Shown: positions 9,970 to 20,700 of the stretch, piece by piece
How positions within the stretch are numbered: position 1 is the first letter of the stretch
Layout of the letters: each line of letters begins with the position of its first letter
From: Lachancea thermotolerans CBS 6340
Lineage: Eukaryota; Ascomycota; Saccharomycetes; Saccharomycetales; Saccharomycetaceae
DNA: 64,000 nt
NCBI RefSeq assembly: GCF_000142805.1
Contig: NC_013082.1
Span: 930,001-994,000 of the forward strand
Direction: 5' to 3'
Translations under genes and position numbers: made by a program
The notes under the pieces: generated by a model
Databases searched by the model: none
The model's input: only the letters and a program-made list of their open reading frames with translations
Told to the model about the DNA's origin: nothing

Positions 9970-10629
9970 TCACAACAGCATGAACTCCGCGACGGCGAAG
10001 CTGGGGCTCGCCATCTCCCAGAGGCCGCTCTTGCGACGCAGCACCTTCTTTAGCAGCTTCTTGTGGTTATGCGGGTGCCTGTGTGCCGGCTTGTGGACGT
10101 GGGAGCTGCCCACGGCGGTGAGCGCGAGCTTGCCCTCCGCGTCGCGGAAGCACAGACGCTTGATCTGGAAGTCGGGCTGGAAGCTGCCGGGCGACGCGGC
10201 GTGGAGGGGCCCGACGTCGCGGATGAAGTCCTCCAGCCGGGTCTCGGATGCGGCGCGCGGCGCCGGCGACAGCGGCGAGAGCGGCTCCGTGAGACTCTCG
10301 CCTAGCGCGGCCGCGGCCGCGCTGCCCGCGGGCGAGCCCGCGGGCTCGGCCTCGCTGGACGCGCGCACCTCGCGCCAGAAGTCCGTGTTGGTGCTGAGCG
10401 CCTCGTCCTTGTGCAGAAGCTGCTCGATCGACGTCTCATCGTCGGGCTTTTCGGCCGCGGGCGCCGGCCCGGCCTCGCCCGCCTGCGCCTGGAACCGCTT
10501 GGGGAACGACGGGAACGTCAGCTCCTCGTCCTCGCCCCACAGCTCCAGCCCGGCAACGTCCTGCGCTGCCCGTCCGCGGAAAGGGGTACCTGCCACACTG
10601 CTGGCAAGCTCTGTCATAATGCTACTCAT
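9970..10629 (-). CDS. Uncharacterised protein, positional counterpart of YGR079W
   Basis: 219 residues from the first ATG (10629); the longest frame continues to a GTG 39 codons upstream, which I do not use. A second ATG lies four codons in. I do not recognise a domain. The centre (about residues 50-150) is Ala/Pro/Ser/Glu-rich low complexity. The C-terminal third is less biased: FQPDFQIKRLCFRDAEGKLA, then a His-rich stretch with HKPAHRHPHNHKK and a basic LLKKVLRRK. The coding DNA is about two-thirds GC, well above most genes here. Order and strand relative to SLX9 and TWF1 are exactly those of S. cerevisiae YGR079W, so I infer a fast-evolving ortholog; I could not confirm it by sequence. A TATA-like ATAAATAAAT lies about 160 bp upstream, near 10780. 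Confidence 0.6.
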   Translation of the reverse strand: MSSIMTELASSVAGTPFRGRAAQDVAGLELWGEDEELTFPSFPKRFQAQAGEAGPAPAAEKPDDETSIEQLLHKDEALSTNTDFWREVRASSEAEPAGSPAGSAAAAALGESLTEPLSPLSPAPRAASETRLEDFIRDVGPLHAASPGSFQPDFQIKRLCFRDAEGKLALTAVGSSHVHKPAHRHPHNHKKLLKKVLRRKSGLWEMASPSFAVAEFMLL

Positions 10630-10810
10630 AGTATCTTGGAACCCGTGCCACTGACAACTGTATGCTAAGCTCCACTGATGGCCAACCTGTTGTGTGCTGC
10701 TGCCGTGTGCTTGCTGCTGAGCCTGAAATATACTGCTCCTGCGCACGACTGTTCCCGGTAACGTGCGCTCCTTCTCCTATTTATTTATCCGATTTCCATC
10801 TGCCAATACA

Positions 10811-10820
10811 AGCTCATCGC
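10811..10820 (-). promoter_or_regulatory. PAC-like motif upstream of the YGR079W-position gene
   Basis: GCGATGAGCT on the minus strand, about 185 bp before the ATG at 10629. It matches the core of the yeast PAC element (GCGATGAG), typical of ribosome-biogenesis and Pol I/III genes. A single copy could be chance. Confidence 0.35.
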
Positions 10821-11046
10821 TCAAAGAAACACTATGACATACTGCATGGTCTTGCGCATGCCGATGAGCAGGGAAGCCTGAAAAAGAAACGCGCGGCCAG
10901 TAAAACGACTCCCAAAAGAAACAACGGACGCGCACGCAGGAGACGCGAAAAAGAAAGCCGGACGTGGCCGTGGAAAAAGGAACTGCGGGGGAGGTCGCGG
11001 CGCACGGCGCGGAGCGCGGGCGGCTGGGCGGCAAGCGGGGGACGGT

Positions 11047-11237
11047 CACGTGGGTAGAGTCACGCGTAGATCATGTGACGTGTCTTGGTCACGTGGGGTG
11101 AGCTAGGATGTGTCACGTGGATAGTCACGTCAGCGTCATGTGGAACGAGCAGGTCACGTGGCAGAATACCAATTTCACGTCACGCTGCTTTCGCGTGACC
11201 CGCACCCGCTTTCCACCACGTGACCCGCTCCCACGTG
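11047..11237. promoter_or_regulatory. Cluster of six TCACGTGG E-boxes
   Basis: Perfect CACGTG cores at 11047, 11090, 11114, 11155, 11217 and 11232. All six have the extended form GTCACGTGG, four on the plus strand and two on the minus strand. Variants CATGTG (11072, 11137) and CACGTC (two) lie between them. The TCACGTG form is preferred by Cbf1, and CACGTGGG (three of the six) by Pho4. A TATA box follows at 11309. The cluster is about 420-610 bp upstream of the YGR079W-position gene and about 960-1150 bp upstream of NVJ2, so its target is unclear. Confidence 0.8.
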
Positions 11238-11308
11238 ACCGCCCCAAGCCCTAACCAAACCCCGTCCCGGAAAATTTTTTCGCCCGCTGCCCTGGCGCGT
11301 CCCTGCAC

Positions 11309-11316
11309 TATATAAG
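11309..11316 (+). promoter_or_regulatory. TATA box (TATATAAG) facing a stretch with no gene
   Basis: TATATAAG lies 72 bp after the last E-box and is followed by a C/T-rich tract typical of a yeast transcription start region. No plus-strand ATG frame of useful length starts before NVJ2 at 12194. Confidence 0.55.
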
Positions 11317-12193
11317 AAAGCGTCCGCCGCGTCTGTCCCTCCCGCTTCTGCCGTCCCACACAATCACGTCTCCGCACGCCTCCACACGTCTCCGCGCATT
11401 CTTCAGGGCCTACACCAGCAGGTGTGGCCTTAACTTTGTTGTCCTGCTGTGATTATATGCATTTATACCAATTGTTCCGACTGAATAGTGTTACTACTGC
11501 CTGTCGACAACCTGCATCTATCGTTAAGTTTCAGCCTTGTATGAGCTAGACGAAGAAAGCGCGGAGGCCGCGTCACGTGACGCAGCCGGCTCTGAGTGAT
11601 GACCTTTTCCGACCGGGCGGACATACCAAGTATCGGTGGGCCACGCTCCGCGTAGTCGCGCTCCCTGTGTACAAAATTTTGGGGGCGCTGGCCGGCCGAG
11701 AATTGATGAATGGTCGTGAGACAGCTGACTAGAGCCTGCTGCGCGCGTGCCGGCGGCACCGGACCGCCCTTGTAGCACGAGAACGTGGCCAGATGAGGCG
11801 CTCAGCGCAGGCGCATCAGAAGACGCGCCGTCTCTTTGGCTCGCGTCTTGTTTGCTGTTTTTTTTTTTAACAACCGAACCACGCACTAAATGATGATCCC
11901 ATATTCACACTGTGTGAGGCCCAGTTTAGTTACTGGGCTTATGATCACAACAACCAAAATACTGATTTAATGACTCTGAAAGTGCACGTAGCCCTGTAGA
12001 CAATGCCGCCGGCGCCGCGAGCGCCGCCAGCGCGCTCCCGCTGCGCCCATCGGACGCTTCGCCCTGTAACGCTCGTCTCGAGCACTCCGTACGGCCAATC
12101 TCATCTCGGCTTACACCCGACTAATTCAAGTACCATCCATCCCCTTCACGCTCTTCTTCTCCGCAAACGACCCACTTCACGCGCGCAGTGCCA
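11317..12193. other. Gap before NVJ2, no gene recognised
   Basis: 877 bp. It holds a short inverted repeat near 11407-11429 (GGCCTACACC / GGTGTGGCC around AGCA), another TCACGTGA at about 11573-11580, a run of ten T near 11859-11868, and the NVJ2 promoter. Minus-strand open frames at 11463-11759 and 11524-11886 have Arg/Ser-rich, non-protein-like sequence and I do not call them. A non-coding transcript from the TATA box at 11309 is possible but unproven. Confidence 0.5.
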
Positions 12194-14638
12194 ATGACAA
12201 GCTTCACCACCTTCGTGTACGTCTACCTGCTCGGCGGGCTCACGTTCCCGCTCCTCGTAGCCTACGTTCTCTTCAAGGCCGCGCCCGACGCGCAGAAAAG
12301 GGCGTCGCAAGCGCCCGAGCTGCTGGTTCCGGGCCTGCAGCGCGACTTCAAAGCCGGCGACTTCGAGGAGGCCAAGGGCGTCGAGGTCGTCAAGAAGGGA
12401 TGGGTCACCGTCACGACAAAGTACTACTACCACTCGAGCGAACTGGTGCAGCTGGCGCAGCAGCAGGTGCCCGTGGAAAACTTGCCCTCGCGGGTCAAGC
12501 TGAAGCGCAAGCACAACTTCTACGCGGTACTGAAGCACGGCAACCTGTTCCTCTACCGAGACGACGCGCCTGACGCCGGTGTCGCGCACGTCATAGTCCT
12601 GAAGGACAGCTTTGTGTCGCTGTGGCCCCGCAACCCGCGCGACGAGGCCCTCGACGGCTCGCTCTTCACCAAGAAAATGTGCATCGCCATCCTGAAAAAT
12701 GGCTCCGCGTCCATTGACCAGCAGGGCAACCTCGACATCGCCCTACACCAGACGGACTTCAAGCACTTCGACCACTTTTTCGTGTACGTGACAAACAACA
12801 CCGAGAAAGAAGACTGGTATTTCGCGCTCATCAATGCGTCAAAGGTGGGCCTCCCCAAGCCCGGAGAGTCCCTCGAGAGCAGCAAGCTGAACCCCAACGT
12901 GTCCGCCAAGACCGCCCACTTCCGCACCCGAGACATGCTCTATCTGATTCAAAACCTGAACTCCAACGAAGGGCAGCTCTCGACAAAGTGGCTGAACGCG
13001 CTTCTGGGTAGGCTGTTTCTCGGCTTGCAGCAGACCGAGACCTTGTCTTTGTTCCTCCGCGAGCGCTTGTACAAGAAATTGACCAAGATCAACAAGCCCG
13101 GATTTCTCGATGATTTCGTTATCGAGAGGGTTGATGTGGGCAACGCGGCCCCAGTCATCACGCACCCCGAGCTGCGAGAACTCACCCCCACTGGCCTCAT
13201 GAAAATCGCGTTCCAGTTTTTCTACAAAGGCGGCATGTCTCTCATCATATCTACAAAGGCTAACATCAACCTGGGGTCACGTTTCAAGACTCGCGAGGTT
13301 GCCCTGGAACTTGCTGTGACAGTGAAAGAAATTGCGGGGCCTATGGTTGTCATGATAAAGCCTCCGCCTTCGAATAGAGTCTGGTATAGCTTCGAAACTG
13401 AGCCGCTGATTGACCTCGACGTTGAGCCCGTCGTGAGCACCAAACAGCTCTCCTACAACATGGTTACGAACGCCATTAAAAGCAAATTTAGAGAAGCTAT
13501 AAAAGAATCACTTGTAATGCCTTTCATGGACGATATGACCTTTTACAATACGAGGGATGAACTCTTCAGAGGCGGTATTTGGGAGCAAGGTAACGAATCC
13601 GCAGAAGACGGCATTACTGTAAAGGAGGACCTCAAATCACTCGATCAAGAAGAAGATGACCTGGACGCAAAACCCGAAGCTACCGGACCACATGAAGAGT
13701 TAGCCGACAGCCCAACAGATGCCCGTTCTGCGGTTTCAGACGATGCAATGCCCGACAGAGATTCACTGAGCAATAAAAAAGACGAAGACTCCGCGTCAAT
13801 ATCTGTCACGCAAAAAACACTGCAAAAAGTCGGGACCTTCAAGTCGTTGCTAAAGCGCTCGGACTCGACGTCTTCTAGTAACGAGTCTGATTGTTTTGAG
13901 GATGAGAAAAGCAAAAAGAGCATTGCGGAGAGTCGCCCATCTATCGATACAGAAGACTCAAAAATATCTAAAAAGTACCTGAATGCTGGTTTTAAAAAGT
14001 TTGGTAAATGGTACAAGGACACAGTTGCCAGCTCCTCATCGATTGCCGAAGGCTCGGATAATGCATCCGTCCACCCTCAGAATGCTCCTGAGATGATATC
14101 TAATCGAAGAGCGCTTCCAAAGACGAAGGAGAGAGATCTCCCGAAGGTGCCTCCGGAAAACATCAGAAGGTCCTCCAACGCAGCTGAGATGTTTGCGAAA
14201 AATAAGCCGAGATCAGGTTCCGTTAATTCATCTGCAGGGACTTCCACCAATCCCCGCTACCGACTCGGGACTTCCCCTCCTCACTCTCCAAGCCTGGTAA
14301 ACAGCTGGGCGAGCCATCATAGCGATGAAGAGCCCCTCGAAAAAAGTTTCTCTGAGACAGTGAACTCAGATAAGTTCCAGGCTTCTGATGTGCCAGAAAA
14401 ATTGCATACTAAAGAGCAGTATAACGAGGTAGCAGTTACAACACAAGCCATCGGTAATGTTGGAGATCAACCACAAAGGGTTGATGCAGAGCCCCCGCGC
14501 GTCAATCTTCATGAGCTCAGCAGAAGAAGGCCTGTTCCTCCTACCCCTATAAGCATTGAGAAGCCGGCTGATGAAAAGGAACAACCAAGTCTACCTGATC
14601 CTCCGTCATCTTCTCACCACCAAACCGAAACTACGTAA
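12194..14638 (+). CDS. NVJ2: Nucleus-vacuole junction protein Nvj2 (TM + PH + SMP lipid-transfer domain)
   Basis: 814 residues from ATG 12194; the GTG two codons earlier is ignored. One hydrophobic helix lies near the N-terminus (FVYVYLLGGLTFPLLVAYVL, about 6-25), an ER anchor. A PH-like domain spans about 100-215 (HNFYAVLKHGNLFLYRDD ... EDWYFALINASK). An SMP domain of the TULIP superfamily spans about 245-455 (STKWLNALLGRLFLGLQQT ... NRVWYSFETEPLIDLDVEP). The C-terminal 350 residues are Ser/Pro-rich and probably disordered. The S. cerevisiae protein (YPR091C, 770 aa) sits at ER contact sites with vacuole and Golgi and promotes ceramide transfer. It converges with MEC1, 64 bp between stops. 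Confidence 0.93.
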   Translation: MTSFTTFVYVYLLGGLTFPLLVAYVLFKAAPDAQKRASQAPELLVPGLQRDFKAGDFEEAKGVEVVKKGWVTVTTKYYYHSSELVQLAQQQVPVENLPSRVKLKRKHNFYAVLKHGNLFLYRDDAPDAGVAHVIVLKDSFVSLWPRNPRDEALDGSLFTKKMCIAILKNGSASIDQQGNLDIALHQTDFKHFDHFFVYVTNNTEKEDWYFALINASKVGLPKPGESLESSKLNPNVSAKTAHFRTRDMLYLIQNLNSNEGQLSTKWLNALLGRLFLGLQQTETLSLFLRERLYKKLTKINKPGFLDDFVIERVDVGNAAPVITHPELRELTPTGLMKIAFQFFYKGGMSLIISTKANINLGSRFKTREVALELAVTVKEIAGPMVVMIKPPPSNRVWYSFETEPLIDLDVEPVVSTKQLSYNMVTNAIKSKFREAIKESLVMPFMDDMTFYNTRDELFRGGIWEQGNESAEDGITVKEDLKSLDQEEDDLDAKPEATGPHEELADSPTDARSAVSDDAMPDRDSLSNKKDEDSASISVTQKTLQKVGTFKSLLKRSDSTSSSNESDCFEDEKSKKSIAESRPSIDTEDSKISKKYLNAGFKKFGKWYKDTVASSSSIAEGSDNASVHPQNAPEMISNRRALPKTKERDLPKVPPENIRRSSNAAEMFAKNKPRSGSVNSSAGTSTNPRYRLGTSPPHSPSLVNSWASHHSDEEPLEKSFSETVNSDKFQASDVPEKLHTKEQYNEVAVTTQAIGNVGDQPQRVDAEPPRVNLHELSRRRPVPPTPISIEKPADEKEQPSLPDPPSSSHHQTETT

Positions 14639-14702
14639 GCGTTTTTAAAAAAAGCATCTTAGCATTAACTAAACAACGGATGTAACTAGAAGATCTCCTT
14701 GC

Positions 14703-17700
14703 CTACCAAAACGGCAACCATCCCACGTACATCTTACTCAAGTTCTCCTCGGAGGTGGATTCTTGAATCACAGTTTCAACTTGGCCTGCAACACTCAAGA
14801 CGAGCCCGTCGCGCGCGTCAATACCCCTGATCTTGTTGCGTAGAACTTTGAGAGCCTTCTGAAGTGAATGGTCCATGTTTCGATCGTACATTATGGTTTC
14901 AATAATATTAACGAGAGCGACTTCGTTGCCTCTCATCAACTCAAGTGTAACTTGACTGGTCTTCTTAAAGGTTCCCTCCGTTCCGGTGATTCCTAGTGCA
15001 TCTTCCAGATTGTGTGTGAGTCTAAAGGGAACGATTTCAGGAATGGGTAGACGCTTCCCTTTTTCGAACAAACAATCGAAATCAACGTGAAGAACTTTGC
15101 CTGTCTCGACGTTTAATAGAATGTTTTCACAGTGGCGATCTCCTAATCCCAGAATGTGTCCGACCATGGCCATAACTGCATATGACCTTGAGAAAGTACT
15201 TCTGGCTTTGTACCATGCAATGGCATCAGGAAATATCTCAAGAAACCATTGATACAACACGGGAGGAAACTTCAGTAGCAGATCCTTAAAGAATCCTAAT
15301 TTCTGGTCATCAGGCAGGGATTGCCATTTGTCATGTAATGCCTTGAGGCTATATTTTATTTTCATGCTGTCATACTTGGTAACAAGAATCGACCGAAGAG
15401 TCGTGACGTTTGGAACAATTTCAATCAATCCGCAGTCCTCTCGCAATGACATTACGGCGTAAGTTGTTATACCAAGGCCTCTTTTTCTTGACGCGGAATC
15501 TTTACTCAGTAGAAAATCCATCGTTGTCGAAAACTGCATGTACTGGTTGTCTTGGCGGACATCTTCTTTCTTGCACATAATACCATATATTCTGCCATCG
15601 GAGCCCACAACATTTAGTTTTTTTGGCTTCTTTAGTGATGAGAAGATCTTGTAAGAGGAGCCAAATTTCACTATCGAAATCACCTTGTTAAATGCATGGA
15701 ATCCTGACAAACTTTCACCAGAACTAGGTGTTAACATTTCAAGGTTGGCACTTATTGGCACTACCATATTACATGGTGCCATTTTCATGTCAAAGTTGAA
15801 ATCTTTGTCGAGGAATCTCCCCGATCTACTACTAGACGACTTGACTTCTGTAACGCAGACATTGGTTAGTGCCTTGACTAAAGCTTCGGAAGAGTCTAAC
15901 AACCCAGCCGTGCCGCCTGCACGCTGCTTGAATTGTTCAGCTATATGAGCTCCAACTGCGGCTCTGGTTGACGAGCTTGAATTCATCAATGCCGAAACAT
16001 ACCACAGGATATGTGAAGGGTACTCGGTAGCTAAATTTAGCAATATATGCATCATGAGTTGCATGGAGGTCTTGTGCGGATGCAGCAAACGGGAAAGTAA
16101 TTGCGTCAGAACAGAGTACCAAATATACGCGGGGCACGCTTTTATTGCACTCTCTATTTTTTTACACTGGTCCTCGACTGACCTTTTTAGCGTTTCTCGA
16201 CGAGCCGAGTTTGACTCGCTGACATACATGTGCGCGGTGTCCAGCCAAAAAGTAACGACCTTAGGAAGAGCTTCCCTTACTCTTGTAGTATCTTTTTCAA
16301 ACGCTAGAAGAAAATAGGATATTGACTTATTCTCGAATTTACCATTCGTCACAAAACCTTCTGCACTTCTCTTTTCCAGAAGTCTGCTGAAATAAAGTCC
16401 GAGTGAGTAATATGGTTCGCTCCAAGAAGAATCGGTGCGGATGACATCGTTATACTGTCTTATTATTTGTTCTGAAATAGAATTGTTTGAAAAATCAAGC
16501 CATTCTGTGTATTTCAGGTAAACTTTAGCGCGCTCTCTTGGTTTGAGTCCGGGCCGGCTTTGCAATTTCTGGTGTATTTCTGCAACCAGTTTGATCGCTT
16601 TATCGTTTTCACCCTGATTCCACAGTACTTCAGCGTACTCCAGGTCGGCGTTTGGAAAATCGCATATTAAAGCAGGAATCAAAGCGCTACTGGCAAGATC
16701 GGCACGCGAGTTTACCCGCGCATTTTGTGCGATCCGGAAAAAGTCCTCTGCCAAGGTTAAGCTATTACTTCCTTCATTTTTCAACAAATTAAACGATTTC
16801 CGTACTGAAAGCAGGAAATGACGGGGTTCAAAGTCCGTTCCAATGTTATCAAGCCTAACTTTCAGAACTTTCTCGACTGCATCGATAGTGGAAGACTCAG
16901 AGGAGCCTGAAATTATCCAAAGATCCCTAATAGCATGAAGTTTTAGAATAATATCACGGACTTTAAGAAGTGTAGTGTTTATCGATGAGACCGAAAACTT
17001 GGCGCCTATAACCTTGTGACACCTCTCCGAGTAGAGTAGAGCTTTATCTTTATCACCCTGCGCAAGCGCCAAAATAAGCTTTCCGAAATTGTAGTGCAAA
17101 CAGGTCATTGGGTCATTTTGCCCCTCCCAGCTCTCTAACCGAGCAACCCATTCCGCAAGAGCATCGTTTTGCCCACTGAGGTATGCACATTCAATCCCCA
17201 TACTTGTCCATTCATTGTTGGTGCAATCCGTAGACTTATATTGACTTGGTACCAAGGATGCAAGTTTTGCAAGAACTTGGTCATACTGCTGGTGGTCGTA
17301 CATCGATTTCAGCATCTTGGTATTTCCTGAGAAGCATAGCTCTTTGTATTTTTCAGAGGGCTCTGGAATATTACCCAGAGCTTCAAAGCATTGCTGCGCC
17401 ATTCCCCAATTTGGCGTATATTGCAGCTCTTCGATTTTGGATGTGACGCTACCTGTAGAGAAAACCTTCAAAACACCATCAACAGAGTCAATGTCACCAA
17501 TTTCGGCGTATGTTCTCTGAAGATATGGGAGGAGCTTATCATTTCCAAAATAACTTCCGTCTTTAATTCTGTAGGATTGTTCCAGATATAGTGCGGACCT
17601 TTCAAAAGAATCAGTCTCTAAAGATCTTTGTGCCAGGAGTCCATAAGGGATGATTACCAAGAAATTGTTAATTCTTTCAATAATTTTGGATGTCTTCTGC

Positions 17701-20700
17701 TCGCGTATAGTAAAAGTGCCATACTTTTTGTAGTAATTTTGCTTGAACTGTGTTATCCATTTCTTGCAGTATTCAAACACTTTGAATATTATTTCATAGC
17801 ACATTTTGAGGGAATCGACTTGATAATGGTTAAGCGAAGGATGCTCAAGCTCAAAAATGTACGTGAATTCTAAAGCAAGGTTGTCCGCAAATCTTTTGAA
17901 GGTAGTATGCTCTTCTGCTTTTATTAGTATATCCATTATCACATAGGGAAGCAGATTTTCTGATAAAAAACCGTCATCCTCACGTATTAAGGAGGAAAAA
18001 ACATGAAGAGGATGGCTTTCATCAGTGCTTGTTTTTAACAGATCCAAAGTGAGGTTTTTAAGCCAGCTCCTGTATCCTTCTTTAGGGTTAAATGACGGAT
18101 GCGATATTGGGCTATATTCTTTCCAAGATTGAGCCATGTATAACGAAGACCTTAGTGGATACAAAGTTGTTTTTGAAATGTCGTTGAACCTAGCCCATAA
18201 TTTAGCTTCATTGGGATACAAGTCTGGTTTTTGAATATCCCAAGAGGAAGCGCTGAGGCCGCAATATTTCAAAGACTCCTGCATCACCAATGCCACAAAA
18301 AGCTGCTTAGTAGGGTTCTCGCATTCCCAAAAAGCTGGAACTAGGATGCTATCTGTTATTTTTATGAGAAACTTTATGGTCTGCGAATGGTCACTAAAGT
18401 CATAAACATCTCTCATGTGTGTTGATATTCGTGGGAGTTGGTGTTTCGTCGCATCTAAAACCCCAATGATGCCGATAACTGCTATGCACTCTTTGCAGAG
18501 TTCTAGATTATCCGCTCTAAATCTATACGAAGCATCCAGTAGACTTCCCAATAACATAGCAATATCAAACTTTAATGAACCACTCGACTCTGCGCGGGCA
18601 TAGTTCTCGATCTGTCTTTTTAACAGCAAAGACCTGACGTCACAGAGACTTTGGTGGATGAGGTAATTGTTCTTACTTTGCAAATTCTTCGAATACTCTT
18701 GATACCAGTTAGTGGTATAAAGAACTTTGTTTACGAGCCTTGCAAAAGACTTGTTCTCCTCTAAGGCACGCAGCTCATGCATGTTCACCAAAGCCACGGT
18801 AATATATGGTCTTGTACTCAATATAAGATCTTTTTTTTCATTTATGAGAACATTCAAAATGTTCCGCACTATTCTTTTGGACTTTTGATTGAAGTTGTGC
18901 CATTTTTGGAGCATAAATGGGACAAAGCTATCAATAACTGTAGATAGTTGTTCTTGCGTTAAACGCTTAATTAGGTCAAACCAGCAACAAAAAGCGTTGG
19001 CCCTGATCTCAGGAACCTCTTGCCCAGTTTGCAAACATATGCTTATTTGGGCCAACGCAGAAATAATACACTCCGAAGACGCGTGCTTTATTAGAAAATG
19101 GATACCGTTGATAACTCTAAGTTTTTCAAAATAGGTGGTACGTCCTTCAACATCGTGCATATCACTGGAGAAAACTTGGAAAATTCCCAATATATTCTCT
19201 TGTAACTCTTTGTGAAATCTTGCCTCTAGTTCATCAGACCAATCAGCCAAAAGCTTTGATCGCGAGCTGCGGCGTTTTTCTGTATTGAATTTAGTGAACA
19301 AAAATCTTAGAGCACTAAGGATCATAGATTCGTTACTAGTTTTGGAATCTGAATGCTCGTCAAAGTTTTTGTATAGTTTCAGAATCTCTGCAAGAGTCTT
19401 GTAATCGGGCAGGTATCCCGTAACGTAGCTCCTGTCAAAAGTTGGCAAGCAATTAACAAACAGCGACTCCAAGGTATCAACAGAAAAAAATCCATGTTTT
19501 ACAAGAGCAACAGCAAAGATTTGCCGACTATTTTTTTTCAAAAGCTTCTCCTTTTGAGCTGAGAGTTCATCTTCTTCATAGTCGCACATTATGTTTGAGA
19601 TTTCAGTAATCACATCATTTTTGTACTGGGTAATTGCATAAGGTACAATATACCTCTGAAAATTCTCTAATATGGTTTTTTGAGGGTACTCAAGAAAGTC
19701 CGCCAGTCTCTGAAATGTGAGCTTTTTCTCAACCAGGTTTTTCCCTATTTGCTTCAGGAGGGTAGGTAATATAGGAGAAAGAAGCTGGTAGGGAGTCTTT
19801 TTCTTGAGCCACGAAACATACCTTAGTTGGTGAGTCATCATACTGCGCTCAGCAAAATCGGTTGAATTGAACATATCTATTAATTTTACCAACAAAGGAT
19901 CGAAATAGTCACCTTTCGTTGATAAAGTCAGACAAACCCACGCCATAAGAGAAGTCTCGGTAAAAGAGGGGTATGTCCTCTCTTGCAAAAAACTAATGAA
20001 ATACGCTGTTTGTAAATCATCCAAACCGTGAGCATTTGAAAAACTCCAGGAAGAAACCAAATTCACGGATACAAGACGAATGTATCTGTTAGGTGTCAAG
20101 AAAAGGTGTTTCACTAGTGAGGAAAGAAGCTGTTGTGGCTCTTTGTTCTTTTCCTGAGGAATAATGTTCGGAGGCTTGAAGTGAGCAAAAACCCTTTTCA
20201 GTGCGAATATGAGTGCTGTAAGGAGAGACTCGCTAAATTCATACAAGTCTTGGTTTTTAATAAAATGCGTCAAAAGTAACCTGAAAGCATGACTTTTTGT
20301 TAAAGCATCTGGCCTCTCCTGATCAATAAGGTCAAGCGAGGCACCCGGAAGAGAATTTTCGCATATAAAACACGAATTCCAGTCGTTTTTAATACACTCG
20401 CAACTGCTCTCATGACAGGCTAATTTCCCAACTATTCTTAGAACATAAACTTGAGAACGAACATTTTTCTGTTTGAAATTTCGTATTATCATGCTTTCCA
20501 AGTCATTAAAGGCACTCTGTGTATCGATAGAATTTATTTTCGAGCCGAGTAGTGCATAGTCTGCACTTTTGAGGCTCCAAATGTCGGGCTGAAACCCCTG
20601 TAGAATGTGCTTCCTGAGATTTTCAAGCTGGCGGCTCTGATCGAAAGGCCTCAGCACAGCTGAGTGAAGTTTCTTATATTCTCCGGAACTGAAAATGCAA

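Noticed and set aside
11621-11626. GTATGT on the minus strand near 11621
   Set aside because: No branch-point TACTAAC downstream on that strand within a plausible distance.
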